From assembly GCF_027596085.1 (NCBI RefSeq), contig NC_072464.1:17497624-17561623 (forward strand): a stretch of DNA of 64,000 bases. Reading direction: 5' to 3'. Positions 9,716 through 20,484 of this stretch are shown piece by piece. Source of the stretch: Anoplopoma fimbria. Lineage: Eukaryota; Chordata; Actinopteri; Perciformes; Anoplopomatidae. The translations under genes were made by a program, and so were the position numbers. The notes below the pieces were generated by a model. It did not search any database, was not told where the DNA came from, and worked only from the letters and a program-made list of their open reading frames with translations. The stretch's first letter is position 1. Each line of letters opens with the position of its first letter.

Positions 9716-11988
9716 TTATGCAATCACAAAATGTCTTTCATAATCTTTATGTATGCATGTATGTATTTCAATAGCAATAAAGAAAGGCTCAGATGTAATA
9801 TTCATGCTATTTGAAATATCTTTTGCTCGTTGACAGACAAGCGAAGTCTGTGGACCATCATGGGACCTTAATTAAGAAAAAATATGTATGGTAGTCAAAT
9901 GCGGTAGAAAAATATTGTTATTTTGGAAAGAGAGTTATATGTTTAATCTTTTGAGACCAGGAGGATAGAGGCTGGGTGTACATGAGCCAAAATAAATTCA
10001 CCTCCATGAAGCACCAAAGTCCCAAAACAAAGTAATGCAACCCAAAAATAAGAATTTGTGCTAATCAACTTTTGCTGTTGTTTTTATGTAATGCTAAAAA
10101 CAAAAGAAACCAACATGGAAACTCTTTAAATGAAATTCTTTAAATGCAAAGGCCCTATCTCAAATAGGCTACACACCAACATTCATGTTGTGAATAGCCA
10201 TGAACACTTTTGTCTTCCTGTGGATGATAAGAGTAGAAACATTTCACAATTTAAACTCTCCATCACGCATCAATAAAAATATAATTCTCTCGTGATGGTC
10301 ATAACGTGTACGACGATCAGGGCTCAGTAAGTCCACTAGGAATCAAACAGGTATTAGATATATTAACACACTGACTTACAAAAACCCAATAAGATGAAGT
10401 GGCCTATACTTTGAATCAAACCCAATTTGAGTCCTTGGCTGGATATCAGATACCTGGAGCCTGGTGGATTGATGGAGCCCTCCAGGCATGCATAGATACG
10501 GTGGGCCAAAGTTGGAGCAGGGATTCAGACTGCAAACTCCACTTTATTGGCTTCCCAATATTATGTTTCTTATCAATTAAATAAAAATAAATAAAAGTTT
10601 GGCTTCTACTGAAGGAAATGGTTTTCAATTAACAATAATAATCAGAAAGGCCTTTTGTTTAACCACAAATTAATCCAGTAGGTTACTATCTCAGCACCGA
10701 TATGGCCCAAACTGACATTATGATATTGTAACCCTAGTTCTATGATCACAGGTGTCGCCCTCTACTGGAGTCTTTTGGTAATACTCTCCTAGAATCACGA
10801 GTGTGCATTGGCCCACAGATAATCCCGTATTTTCCTTGAAACTGCTCGGAGGGATGGTAAAACTATGCCCCTACTGTCCAAAGTCAATATCTACAGCAGG
10901 ACGACTGCGGGGAGAATCTTATGAGCGCCAGGCTTTGCAGCTAATTTTACTCAGTCGCCAAACAAGGATTTATTTCCTTTACATATTTAAAGTTAAGGTT
11001 TAACTACCTGGTTACAGATGTTTACAACAAACAGTTTGGTTTATCATTGCACTGTTGACCTTCGTGTTGTCCTACGAACAAACTTGGAAACCATGGGGCT
11101 CTTTAAAAAAACCTGTATGATCAATCAATTGTCCATTTATATTTCCTGTTAGATTTATTCTTAGTGATGTTGCTGTGTTCCCAGATCGCAGCATTTGACT
11201 TAGCGTCAATGTCAATATTACCAATAGGATGATGGCCAAAACTACAAAAATGAAGCCCAAGTATTTTAAATCTCACTGATATGCATTTGTTCTGCTTCAA
11301 TACCGACATCACTAAACAACTGTTTTGGATTATAAATTGAAAGTTGCAGCTAATCATTTTTATTTTTAAATTAAAATTAATCTAAAGGCTAAAATACACT
11401 ATTTTTCATTTCATTAACTCCCCATCAATATTATTACTTTCCACGGCAAACTAAACAGCTTTTTATGTTTAAAATCATGCAAATGTGTATTTTATGGGCC
11501 TGTTTCTGTTTTTAGAGAAGGTTCAGAATGCCTACAAAACTTTTGTACATCCACAAGATACAGCTCTCCTAAATATCTGATTCTATCTGCTCCATGGTGG
11601 AACTGTGCGATAAACATTATTTGAATTAACAACAAAGACACAGACTGGAGATTGTTTTAACTTCAGAGTATCACATAAATGACTGAAATTATTGAAACCT
11701 GAGATTTGTATTTCAGATCACTGCATTTTCCTTTTATTGCAAACATTTAAACATACAGTACCTTGTGCTTGTTTTGATCACTTCAACATTAACTTTGTTG
11801 TACAGGTTTGCGTTTTAATTCCCAGTAGATATGTTGCCAAAGGTGTTATAATAGAAAGTGTAGAGGGACAACAGACTTTGATGAGGGTGTAGCTTCAGCA
11901 CAGTGTGATTTTTTTCTGTAAGCATTCATGCTGTGACACTGGTAAAGAATAATTTGAGGAGACTGGTATAAAAAGTTGTGATTTTATT
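9716..11988. other. Non-coding spacer of the duplication block
   Basis: AT-rich, with no gene supported. Two short open frames (10399-10584 and 11692-11892) recur at 19389/29743 and 20188/31075, but the whole spacer is duplicated and they show no recognisable protein. The last part precedes the OR at 11989 and may hold its leader or promoter. Confidence 0.45.
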
Positions 11989-12945
11989 ATGGATAATGTT
12001 TCTGTTGTGAGAATTTTCATTCTATCAGGGTTGAACGAGACATACAATTACAGAGTAACTCTCCTGACATTCACTTCACTGTATTACTGTGTGATTTTGT
12101 TTTTCAATATCTCTATCATCATGATCATTATCTTAGATCAAAACCTACACGAACCCATGTACGTCTTATTGTGCAGTCTTTGCTTTAATGGACTTTATGG
12201 GACCACAGGATTTTACCCCAAACTGCTCTTTGATCTGTTTTCTTCCTCTCAACAGATTTCATATGAAGGATGCCTTTTACAGGCTTTTGTCATGTACTCA
12301 TTTGCTTGCGGTGAATTATCCATTCTAGCAGTCATGGCCTACGACAGATACGTGGCTATATGTCGACCACTGCACTACCTTTCTGTCATGACAAAGAGGA
12401 GGCTCGCTCAGCTGATATGTTTTTCCTGGCTAACACCTTTCTCCATATTCTCCATCAATGTTCTGCTAACGTCAAGACTAAAGTTATGTGGTACAAAAAT
12501 TGAAAGACTCTTTTGTGTGAACTGGGTTATTGTGAAACTTACTTGCTATGACACTGACACCTTTTCTAACAACATGGTTGCATATTTTACAATGTTCATT
12601 TATGTGTCTCATGGATTTTTCATTATTTGGACCTATATGCATCTTATTAGAACTTGTGTGAGGTCGAAAGAAGAACGGGTAAAGTTTATGCAGACATGTG
12701 TGCCTCATGTAGTCTCTTTAGTCACATTCCTTTTTGTCATACTTTTTGATTTGATGTATATGCGATTCGGCTCCACAGATTTGCCTCAGAGCATTCAAAA
12801 CTTCATCGCTATAGAATTCCTGCTCATTCCTCCTGTGATGAATCCTCTAATATATGGATTTAAACTGACCAAAATACGAAACAGAATTTTAAGTTTAGTT
12901 TGCTTTGAAAGAGAATTTGCTCCTCCATCAAAGTTTAATCTCTAA
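11989..12945 (+). CDS. Odorant receptor, subfamily C, intact
   Basis: A single-exon seven-transmembrane odorant receptor of 318 residues. Signatures: glycosylation sites NVS (residue 3) and NET (near 15), LHEPMY, a Cys before TM3 (GCLLQAF), MAYDRYVAICRPLHY, a cysteine-rich second extracellular loop (LCGTK...FCVNW), KFMQTCVPHV into TM6, and NPLIYGFKL in TM7. The tail is about 10 residues longer than in subfamily A and ends in PPSKFNL. It shares perhaps half its residues with subfamily A but is nearly identical to 20485 and 31372. The ATG has G at +4 and aligns with the other family starts. The ligand is unknown. Confidence 0.93.
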   Translation: MDNVSVVRIFILSGLNETYNYRVTLLTFTSLYYCVILFFNISIIMIIILDQNLHEPMYVLLCSLCFNGLYGTTGFYPKLLFDLFSSSQQISYEGCLLQAFVMYSFACGELSILAVMAYDRYVAICRPLHYLSVMTKRRLAQLICFSWLTPFSIFSINVLLTSRLKLCGTKIERLFCVNWVIVKLTCYDTDTFSNNMVAYFTMFIYVSHGFFIIWTYMHLIRTCVRSKEERVKFMQTCVPHVVSLVTFLFVILFDLMYMRFGSTDLPQSIQNFIAIEFLLIPPVMNPLIYGFKLTKIRNRILSLVCFEREFAPPSKFNL

Positions 12946-14074
12946 TTCAATCTAATGTGAGAAATAAAAAAAAAATGCAGTGTTTTTGTTTGAGCAGCCA
13001 TCATGATTTCTGCATAATGTCTTAATCTGATCTACATGACTGATGAATGTAACCCTCAATATATGTTGACTAACAGAGCGTTTCAATTTTCAGTTTTTGT
13101 TGAAGATCAATGAACAATGCAACATGTTGTGTTTGCTCTGTTATGTGTATGTCTGATACTCTACATTTAATATTTATGACCAAATGGACATTTTTATGTT
13201 ATGTTCCTGCATGTGATGCAATTATTGTAAACCAGGAATTTGTGCAGACATACAAGGGACCAAAGCTCTGTTTAAAAAAAGAGCAAATTCTCCTGCCTCG
13301 TAAAATTAAAGTAAAATACATAAATAAACCTGACCAGAAGATGTGGGTTGCATAACCTATTGACATGCAAATGTAACTCTCTGAACTGGGTCGTACTTGT
13401 TATGATGCTTCATCCTGAAAGTACTGAATATTTCATTTTAACACTACATATAACTGCATTGTACACTTTTAAGTGACTTACAATTAATGAGTCATAGCTG
13501 GGAAAATAAAAGAAAGTATGATGGAAATACATTTGTTATGCTTGAATAAACAAAAATAATAATAAATAATTAGACCTCCTAATGAATACAATTGAATAAA
13601 AAATTGTGGTAATCTGCTTTACCTGGTACTTTCCAAAACCCCATTTGCATGCACACAACATATATCAGCAGTTTATGACCTCAGGTCGAGTAAGAATGAG
13701 GAGATTAGATTCATTTTGAAAACAATACAAGAAAAGGCCTAATCATATAGGATTATTTTATAAATGTGTTTGGTGAGATATTCATTTTATTTGTTTACAA
13801 ACTGAAAACACTAACTAATGTGCTGTGTCAAAAATAAAATGCAATGCAGTTGTCATGAATTTGCTATCACATGCACTGTGACTATATGTACTTAACTGAT
13901 ATTCAGTTAATATCTTCTCAAATACTACTCCTTCACCTGGAGACTAAGAGGTTTCTAGTTCGAATTCTGCAAATATTAGAGTATTTGACAGGGACAGAGC
14001 ATAAATGTCGGTCTGCAGGGTATTTGTATCATCTGATCATTCAATTATTTAATTCAATCAAGAAATCTCACCAA
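12946..14074. other. 3' spacer of the duplication block
   Basis: Non-coding. Its first part is shared with 21442-21985 and about 32749-33290. From about 13500 it matches the spacer behind the subfamily A units (2580-3180). No gene is seen. Confidence 0.5.
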
Positions 14075-14560
14075 GGCGCTTGCCCCTCCCTCCAGAAAGC
14101 AAAGTCTTCCCTGATTGGTCAGCTAGCACGCTCTGTTTTCAACGTTTCACATTTCAAAAAACTCTCTCTCTGTAGCATGACAAATAAATGACAGGTCCCA
14201 GCAGGATTGAAACCCAGGCCTCCTGGGTGAGAGACTGTTTTCATAACCACTATACCATGATAGATGTGAACTTCAGCTCCTTCTCTCTGATATATTGTTT
14301 GAGGTCCAAACTAGCCGGAGAATTTTATGTGACTTCCGTAACATTATGACCTCATAAAGTTACGGAAGTGAAGGAGAGAATTCAATCGAGCCGTTTCAGG
14401 CAGCTCAGGAGCAGTGATTCTGAGGGGGAGGGTAACTCCTTTTAGGCGTGGACTTCAGATTTTACACTCTACGGACATTTTACATATATAAAAAATATAT
14501 AACACACTAAAGAAGAGGAAGAGGGAAAAAGTGGAAAAGCATAATATGGTCACTTTAAGA
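14075..14560. mobile_element. MITE-like element, left end deleted
   Basis: It matches the right three quarters of the element at 3189-3823. About 150-170 bp of the left end is missing, and the same deletion is shared by the copy at 22565, so it predates the block duplication. It contains the tRNA-like segment (14194-14263, minus). Confidence 0.6.
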
Positions 14561-14599
14561 ATTTTATAGGCTTTAAAAAAGGAAAATGACGTTATTTAA

Positions 14600-14690
14600 A
14601 AAAATATTTTAAAAAAAAAAAAAGGCGCCCCCGGCGGATGGAGGCGCCCGTAGCATTCGCCTATACTGCCTATGCCCAGAGCCGGGCCTG
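14600..14690. other. A-run plus GC-rich filler at an OR deletion
   Basis: An A-rich run is followed by about 65 bp of GC-rich sequence (GGCGCCC...CAGAGCCGGGCC) foreign to the OR units. It replaces the OR leader and the first half of the gene. It could be a terminal fragment of a hAT-like DNA transposon or a retroposon end, but I cannot assign it. Confidence 0.45.
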
Positions 14691-15171
14691 GCTTACACCC
14701 TTTTTCCTGATTCTCATGGGCACAGTAACAACTTCAACATCAAGGTTATGCGGCTCACATATACCAAAGATCTACTGTGTTAATTGGTTGATGGGTAAAC
14801 TAGCTTGTTCTTCCTCCGTAGCAAACATTGCTGTTCCAGCTTTTAATTATACTTTTTATTTTGGCCATTGTACGTTTGTTTGTTGGTCCTATATATACAT
14901 GGTCAGAACATGCCTAAAATCCAAAGAGAACAGGAGTAAATTTATGCAGACATGTGTACCACACTTATTCTCTTTAATAGTAGTAGTTGGTTCCTTGCTG
15001 TTTGATTTGTTGTATATGCGATTTGGTTCAAAGGAGTTAACACAAGGTGTCCAGAATTTAATGGCAATGGAATTTCTCCTTGTTCCCCCAATTGTCAATC
15101 CACTGATATATGGTTTCAAATTGACACAAATAAGAAACAGGATTCAAAATGTTATGTGCAGTAAAAATTAG
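14690..15171 (+). pseudogene. Odorant receptor, subfamily A, 5'-truncated
   Basis: From TM4 (AWLTPFF) to the stop at 15169-15171 the sequence is an uninterrupted subfamily A receptor end, including KFMQTCVPHL and NPLIYGFKL. TM1-TM3 are missing. An upstream ATG (14638) is in frame but encodes filler, not receptor, so a functional OR is very unlikely. The 3' half has no stops and stays close to the 542 gene, so the loss is recent or the segment has been converted by an intact neighbour. Confidence 0.88.
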
Positions 15172-17079
15172 TTATTTAGAATCATGTCATGAGTTAGTCT
15201 GCAGAAAGGAATCTTCTGTTTGCATATGTAAGTTATTTTAAAGATATATCCAATATGTCTAAGAATATTGTTAATACTAGACAATGCGACATATACAGTA
15301 CAAAAGTGCCAACACAGCACAGAATGGAAGAAAGCAGTTTAAAAGGGTCAACTAAATTTACCTTTATTTATCTTTCCAATCCTGTTTTAAATGTTTCCTC
15401 AAATGTTTGTCACATTTGATACATTTTCAACCGTATGTGGCTTTCAATAAATATGTATTTTATCATAAAACGTATGTCTTGTTTGACATAGATGTGCTTA
15501 TTTTGCATGAGTTATGGAGTATTGAAAGTGACTGTGGAAGTGAAAAAAGGAAAAAAGCAGCACACACAAACAGAGTGTGTAGAAAAGAACGGCTGTGTAT
15601 TTGGGGACCGTTTGTCAAGTAGTAGTTTTTGTACACACAACATTCAAAAGCACTCTGGAGTAACTTAATATCGAAAGCAGTCTTTTATTTACCTTATTCA
15701 ATATTGTTTTACTCTCACAGCAGAACCGTGTGTGAACATGTTGTCCTTCCATACAGAACACTGGTCACCTTTGCCTGATTTTTGATTAAGATGATAAAAA
15801 AAAATGTAAAGTGACTCGGACGTAATAAAACAAACTTTAGATGTGAAGCAATATTCTAGGATGGTCTACGGCGAGTTTTTGAGGGGAAAAGCACTGGCTT
15901 GTAAATTACATTATGAGCTCTTAAAAGTGGCAAAATAATGGGAACTATTTGGAGATTTTAGATTTAATTTCTCAGTTTGATCCCTTTCTGGCAGAACAAA
16001 TTTAAATGCATGGTCAAAAGAGTAGAGGCTGTGTTTCACACTCATTTCCAAACAATATGTGAAGTGTAACAGCCTCTCATTTTCAGTCCAGAAACATGAA
16101 AAGTTTGTTGGGTTAACAGGTGAAAAAAAGGGTTGCGAAATATTTAATTGTAGCTTCAACTCCAGACATATCTTAAGTCAGTCAGTTAACATATATATTG
16201 AGCTTTGTGAGCAAGCAAGGTCATTTAGACAAATGTTTTCTGGCTTGTGTGTTTGATTTTTGATTTGTTGTACATGGGATTTGAAAAGGTCACCTTCTGT
16301 GTGCTGAATGTCTTTAGACTAGGGTCATATCTTCTTCTGTGGGTAAAACTAAGACATGTGATTAGGAGAAACAAAAAAAATTCAGTGAGTGCTCAAAGAA
16401 AAAACATATAGAAAATGTTTTGCAATATAGTTACAAAACTCACATATGTCCCTCAACCTAAAAATAATAATAAAGTATATTTGTTGTTATTGTCTAATTG
16501 TTCTCATTAATCTCAGATTTTCTATATCAGTGTCTTTGTCTGTTATCATACATACATGTACTAAACAAGTTATTTGTAATTGTTGTACATTCATGTTGTG
16601 AGGTTGTGGATTGTAGAATTAAGATCAACTTTGCTGTCATTCTGTAAAAATTGTCTAACCATAATGCAAGAAGGTAAAAATAAAAGAAGAACTAATTAAC
16701 AGTTTCAATTTTCCTAATTCTTCAGTCAGTCAAAATAAAAGCTCCCCATCACATGTAAGATGATAGTTTTTTCTTTTTTAAGTTAGGGTCATGGCTGCTA
16801 TGATAACTGCATTATTTTCTGTGTTGTAATTTGGGGATTGTTTTCCATCTGTTCCCATGGAATGAGGGCCAACACTCTGATTGGACAATCCAATCAGTGA
16901 GCCTTAGCTCACTTATTGAATCTCCATGTTCAGCAGTTTATTATCTGTTGTTGCTATAAACAGACATCAAAGCCACTGGACAGACCCAGAACACTATGTC
17001 CTTTTAGCAGGCTCTATAAAGGGAATATACCTTCTCTCTATGGCATCAACATCTAAAAAATGCAAAACTGTAAAATGCT
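15172..17079. other. Non-coding spacer with a possible OR scrap
   Basis: 15172-15690 matches the 3' flank of the 542 gene. The remainder is unique in this window. Near 16249-16375 a short read (LFDLLYMGF, then KLRHVIRRN) recalls the TM6 end and tail of an OR, but it is too short and decayed to be sure. The last 25 bp (from about 17057) match the subfamily A leader next to the ATG. Confidence 0.4.
17015..17020 (+). promoter_or_regulatory. Candidate TATA box of OR at 17080
   Basis: CTATAAAGG, 65 nt before the ATG. The leader here is unrelated to that of 542/4079/7607 beyond the last 25 bp, so this gene has a different promoter. Confidence 0.4.
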
Positions 17080-18003
17080 ATGATGGATAATGTTTCAGTA
17101 ATAACTATGTTTACTCTGTCAGGCTTAAGTGGGACAAAAAACTACAGAGTTATTCTATTTGCTCTGACTTTATTGTGTTACTGTGTGATTTGGCTGGTGA
17201 ATTTGACCATTATTGTGACAGTCATTGTGGACAAAAAGCTCCATGAGCCCATGTATATCTTCATCTGTAACCTGTGCATCAATGGACTCTATGGGACAGC
17301 AGGATTTTACCCCAAGTTCCTCCTGGACCTCTTGTCTCCCACTCATGTCATCTCTTATGCCGGATGTCTTCTGCAGGGTTTCGTGTTGCACTCTGCAGTC
17401 TGTGCTGATTTCTCTCTTCTAGTGCTCATGGCCTACGACAGATATGTGGCTATATGTCGGCCTCTGGTGTACCACTCTGTGATGACTAAACAGAGAGTTT
17501 GTGTGTTGGTGTTTTTTGCTTGGCTTGTACCCTTTTTCCTGTTGCTTGTGAGCACAGTAACAACATCAAGATTGAGGTTATGCGGCTCACATATACCAAA
17601 GATCTACTGTGTTAATTGGTTGATTGGTAAACTAGCTTGTTCTGTCTCCATAGCAAGCATTGCTTTTCCAGCTTTTAATTATACTTTTTATGTTAGCCAT
17701 GTTTTTTTAATTTATTGGTCTTATGTGCGTCTGATCAGAACATGCAGGAAATCCAAAGAGAACAGGAAAAAGTTTATGCAGACATGTGTTCCACATTTGT
17801 TCTGTTTACTTACTTTTACTGTGTGTTTGCTGTTTGATTTGTTGTATTCGCGATTTAGTTCAAAAGAGTTAGAACAAAGTGTCCGGAATTTCGTGGCAAT
17901 AGAATTTCTCCTTATTCCCCCAATTATCAATCCCGTCATATATGGTTTAAAACTGACACAAATAAGGAACAGAATTTTACCATTTTTAACATCTCTAGAC
18001 TAG
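17080..18003 (+). CDS. Odorant receptor, A-front/B-back chimera, intact
   Basis: A single-exon odorant receptor of 307 residues. Residues 1 to about 145 are almost identical to subfamily A (542, 4079). From TM4 on (FFAWLVPFF) the protein changes to subfamily B: a different second extracellular loop (TSRLRLCGSH), TM5 with YVSHVFLIYW, TM6 with FTVCLLFDLLYSRF, and the tail PFLTSLD. All OR signatures are present (LHEPMY, MAYDRYVAICRPL, KFMQTCVPHL, NPVIYGLKL). The same back half occurs at 9211-9514 and 27244-27576. A mosaic with one half shared and one half diverged points to gene conversion or unequal crossing-over near TM3-TM4. Confidence 0.93.
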   Translation: MMDNVSVITMFTLSGLSGTKNYRVILFALTLLCYCVIWLVNLTIIVTVIVDKKLHEPMYIFICNLCINGLYGTAGFYPKFLLDLLSPTHVISYAGCLLQGFVLHSAVCADFSLLVLMAYDRYVAICRPLVYHSVMTKQRVCVLVFFAWLVPFFLLLVSTVTTSRLRLCGSHIPKIYCVNWLIGKLACSVSIASIAFPAFNYTFYVSHVFLIYWSYVRLIRTCRKSKENRKKFMQTCVPHLFCLLTFTVCLLFDLLYSRFSSKELEQSVRNFVAIEFLLIPPIINPVIYGLKLTQIRNRILPFLTSLD

Positions 18004-18029
18004 TACATGTACTGTGTGTGTTTTTCATA

Positions 18030-18205
18030 GTGATAAGATAAGATAAGATCAAATAAGATAATCCTTTATTAGTCCCACAGCGGGGAAATTTGCAGGATTA
18101 CAGCAGCATAGTTGATAGTGCAAACACACAATTAAGAAATATAAGTAGAAAACAAGATATAAAACAAGTACAATAAATAAGTAATCACAAAGTAAAGAGC
18201 CCATT
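18030..18205. repeat. GATAAG-repeat retroposon tail, copy 2
   Basis: Nearly identical to 9543-9715. It shows the uninterrupted sequence AAATATAAGTAG, where copy 3 carries a Tc1-like MITE. Confidence 0.6.
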
Positions 18206-20484
18206 TATGCAATCACAAAATGTCTTTCATAATCTTTATGTATGCATGTATGTATTTCAATAGCAATAAAGAAAGGCTCAGATGTAATATTCATGCTATT
18301 TGAAATATATTTTGCTCATTGACAGCCGTGTTAATTAGTTGGGAAATATAATCTTTCCAGAGTGGAGTCAACTTCCAAAAGACAGGTTCATGTACCTGAA
18401 CGCAGCATGTTGTCTGTAAAATTAGGGCCTGATTATTAATATTATAAATAACACTGTTTTTGTTCATTATGTCAAATTAGGCAAAGCTTCATATTAAATA
18501 CCACTAACAAAAACTGAAAGAGAAGCTTTTTAACCCAATAAAATAACATTTGTGTTTACGGACAAATGCTAGTTGAAAGGTGAACAAATTTACTCAGAGG
18601 TAACAATTCATAACGGCCTCCAAATTGTGTTGTAGTGTGATTGATTTTGTGTGCAGGTCTGTGTAAAAACCGTAGGGCCTTGTTGAACATTAGAGCCACT
18701 GACTGTAAATCCTACATGTATACATTTACTGTAAGTTAAATGAAAAAGTGAGTCACAAGTTGAATTTTATCTTTAAATGACCACGTTGGTAAATGCAAGT
18801 GTGTTCTTTTATCTAACATCACATTACTCCTTTTTTGGGTGTTAACATTTTACAATAATACCTATTTTTACTGTCATTTGGAGCAAACAGTTTGTGCCAG
18901 TTTTACATGGTCAACTTTATGAATGTTTCATGCATAATTTCATTTTTATTGTTTGTATTTATTGTCGAGTTCAAAACAAACTTTAAAAATAGATATTGAA
19001 CAACAGGAATAATGGAAAATTGCTGTTCTTCTATAATGAAAGCAGTTAAAGCCATTTAACATAACGTTTTTTTAAGCTAATGAAATTAAACTTGAGGTTA
19101 TCACCTATTTCAATATTTTTATATTTTTTGGCTACACACCAACATTCATGTTGTGAATAGCCATGAACACTGTTGTCTTCCTGTGGATGATAAGAGTAGA
19201 AACATTTCACAATTTAAACTCTCATCACGCATCAATAAAAATATAATTCTCTAGTGATGGTCATAACGTGTACGACGATCAGGGCTCAGTAAGTCCACTA
19301 GGAATCAAACAGGTATTAGATATATTGACACACTGACTCCAGACCTGTGGAAATACAACAGGTCTTTACAAAAACCCAATAAGATGAAGTGGCCTATACT
19401 TTGAATCAAACCCAATTTGAGTCCTTGGCTGGATATCAGATACCTGGAGCCTGGTGGATTAGCGGAGCACTCCAGGCATGCATAGATACGGTGGGCCAAA
19501 GTTGGAGCAGGGATTCAGACTGCAAACTCCACTTTATTGGCTTCCCAATATTATGTTTCTTATCAATTAAATAAAAATAAATAAAAGTTTGGCTTCAACT
19601 GAAGGAAATGGTTTTCAATTAACAATAATAAACAGAAAGGCCTTTTGTTGAACTACAAATGAATCCAGTAGGTTACTATCTCAGCACCGATATGGCCCAC
19701 ACTGACATTATGATATTGTAACCCTAGTTCTATGATCACAGGTGTCGCCCTCTATTGGAGTCTTTTGGTAATACTCTCCTAGAATCACGAGTGTGCATTG
19801 GCCAACAGATAATCCCGTATTTTCCTTGAAACTGCTCGGAGGGATGGTAAAACTATGCCCCTACTGTCCAAAGTCAATATCTACAGCAGGACGGCTGTGG
19901 GGGAAAATCTTATGAGCGCCAGGCTTTGCAGCTAATTTTACAGAGTCGCCAAACAAGGATTTATTTCCTTTACATATTTAAAGTTAAGGTTTAACTATGT
20001 TTACAACAGATGTTTACAACAAACAGTTTTGTACAGCCACAAAATACAACTCTCCTAGCTATCTGATTCTATCTGCTCCATGGTGGAACTGTGCAATAAA
20101 CATAATTTGAATTAACAACAAAGACACATTCAAGCTCAGACTGGAGATTGTTTTAACTTTAGAGTATCACATAAATGACTGAAATGATTGAAACCTGAAA
20201 ATTGTGTTTCAGATCACTGCATTTTCCTTTTATTGCAAACATTTAAACATACAGTACCTTGTGCTTGTTTTGATCACTTCAACATTAACTTTGTTGTACA
20301 GGTTTGCATTTTAATTCCCAGTAGATATGTTGCCAAAGGTGTTATAATAGAAAATGTAGAGGGACAACAGACTTTGATGAGGGTGTAGCTTCAGCACAGT
20401 GTGATTTTTTTCTGTAAGCATTCATGCTGTGACACTGGTAAAGAATAATTTGAGGAGACTGGTATAAAAAGTTGTGATCTTATC
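18206..20484. other. Non-coding spacer of block copy 2
   Basis: AT-rich, no gene supported. 18310-19130 matches 28100-29130, and 19130-20484 matches parts of 10180-11988 and 29480-31371. Confidence 0.45.

Larger units (their letters stand above)
9211..14560. repeat. Segmental duplication block, copy 1
   Basis: This stretch (OR subfamily B C-terminus, GATAAG tail, non-coding spacer, subfamily C OR at 11989, 3' spacer and MITE remnant) is repeated at about 17500-23026 and 27140-33290 in the same order and strand. Relative to copy 3 it lacks about 1 kb at about 9830, where two GACAG strings flank the missing part. It keeps the 11040-11500 segment that copy 2 lost. Confidence 0.75.

Noticed and set aside
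10399..10584. 61-codon open frame repeated at 19389 and 29743
   Set aside because: It lies in a duplicated spacer that is equally conserved outside the frame, and the peptide resembles nothing known. Duplication explains its recurrence.
11692..11892. 66-codon open frame repeated at 20188 and 31075, just before subfamily C ORs
   Set aside because: Conserved only as part of the block copies; no known domain. It is more likely OR leader or spacer.
11967..11973. TATAAAA 22 nt before the ATG of OR 11989 (also before 20485 and 31372)
   Set aside because: Too close to the start codon: transcription would begin at or beyond the ATG, so it cannot be the working TATA box for this frame.
14638..14689. 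In-frame ATG giving the truncated OR an N-terminus
   Set aside because: The added residues come from filler DNA and TM1-TM3 are missing, so this is not a receptor gene.
16249..16375. Possible OR TM6-to-tail scrap
   Set aside because: Only short stretches (LFDLLYMGF, KLRHVIRRN) fit, with no NPxIY motif; not enough for a feature of its own.
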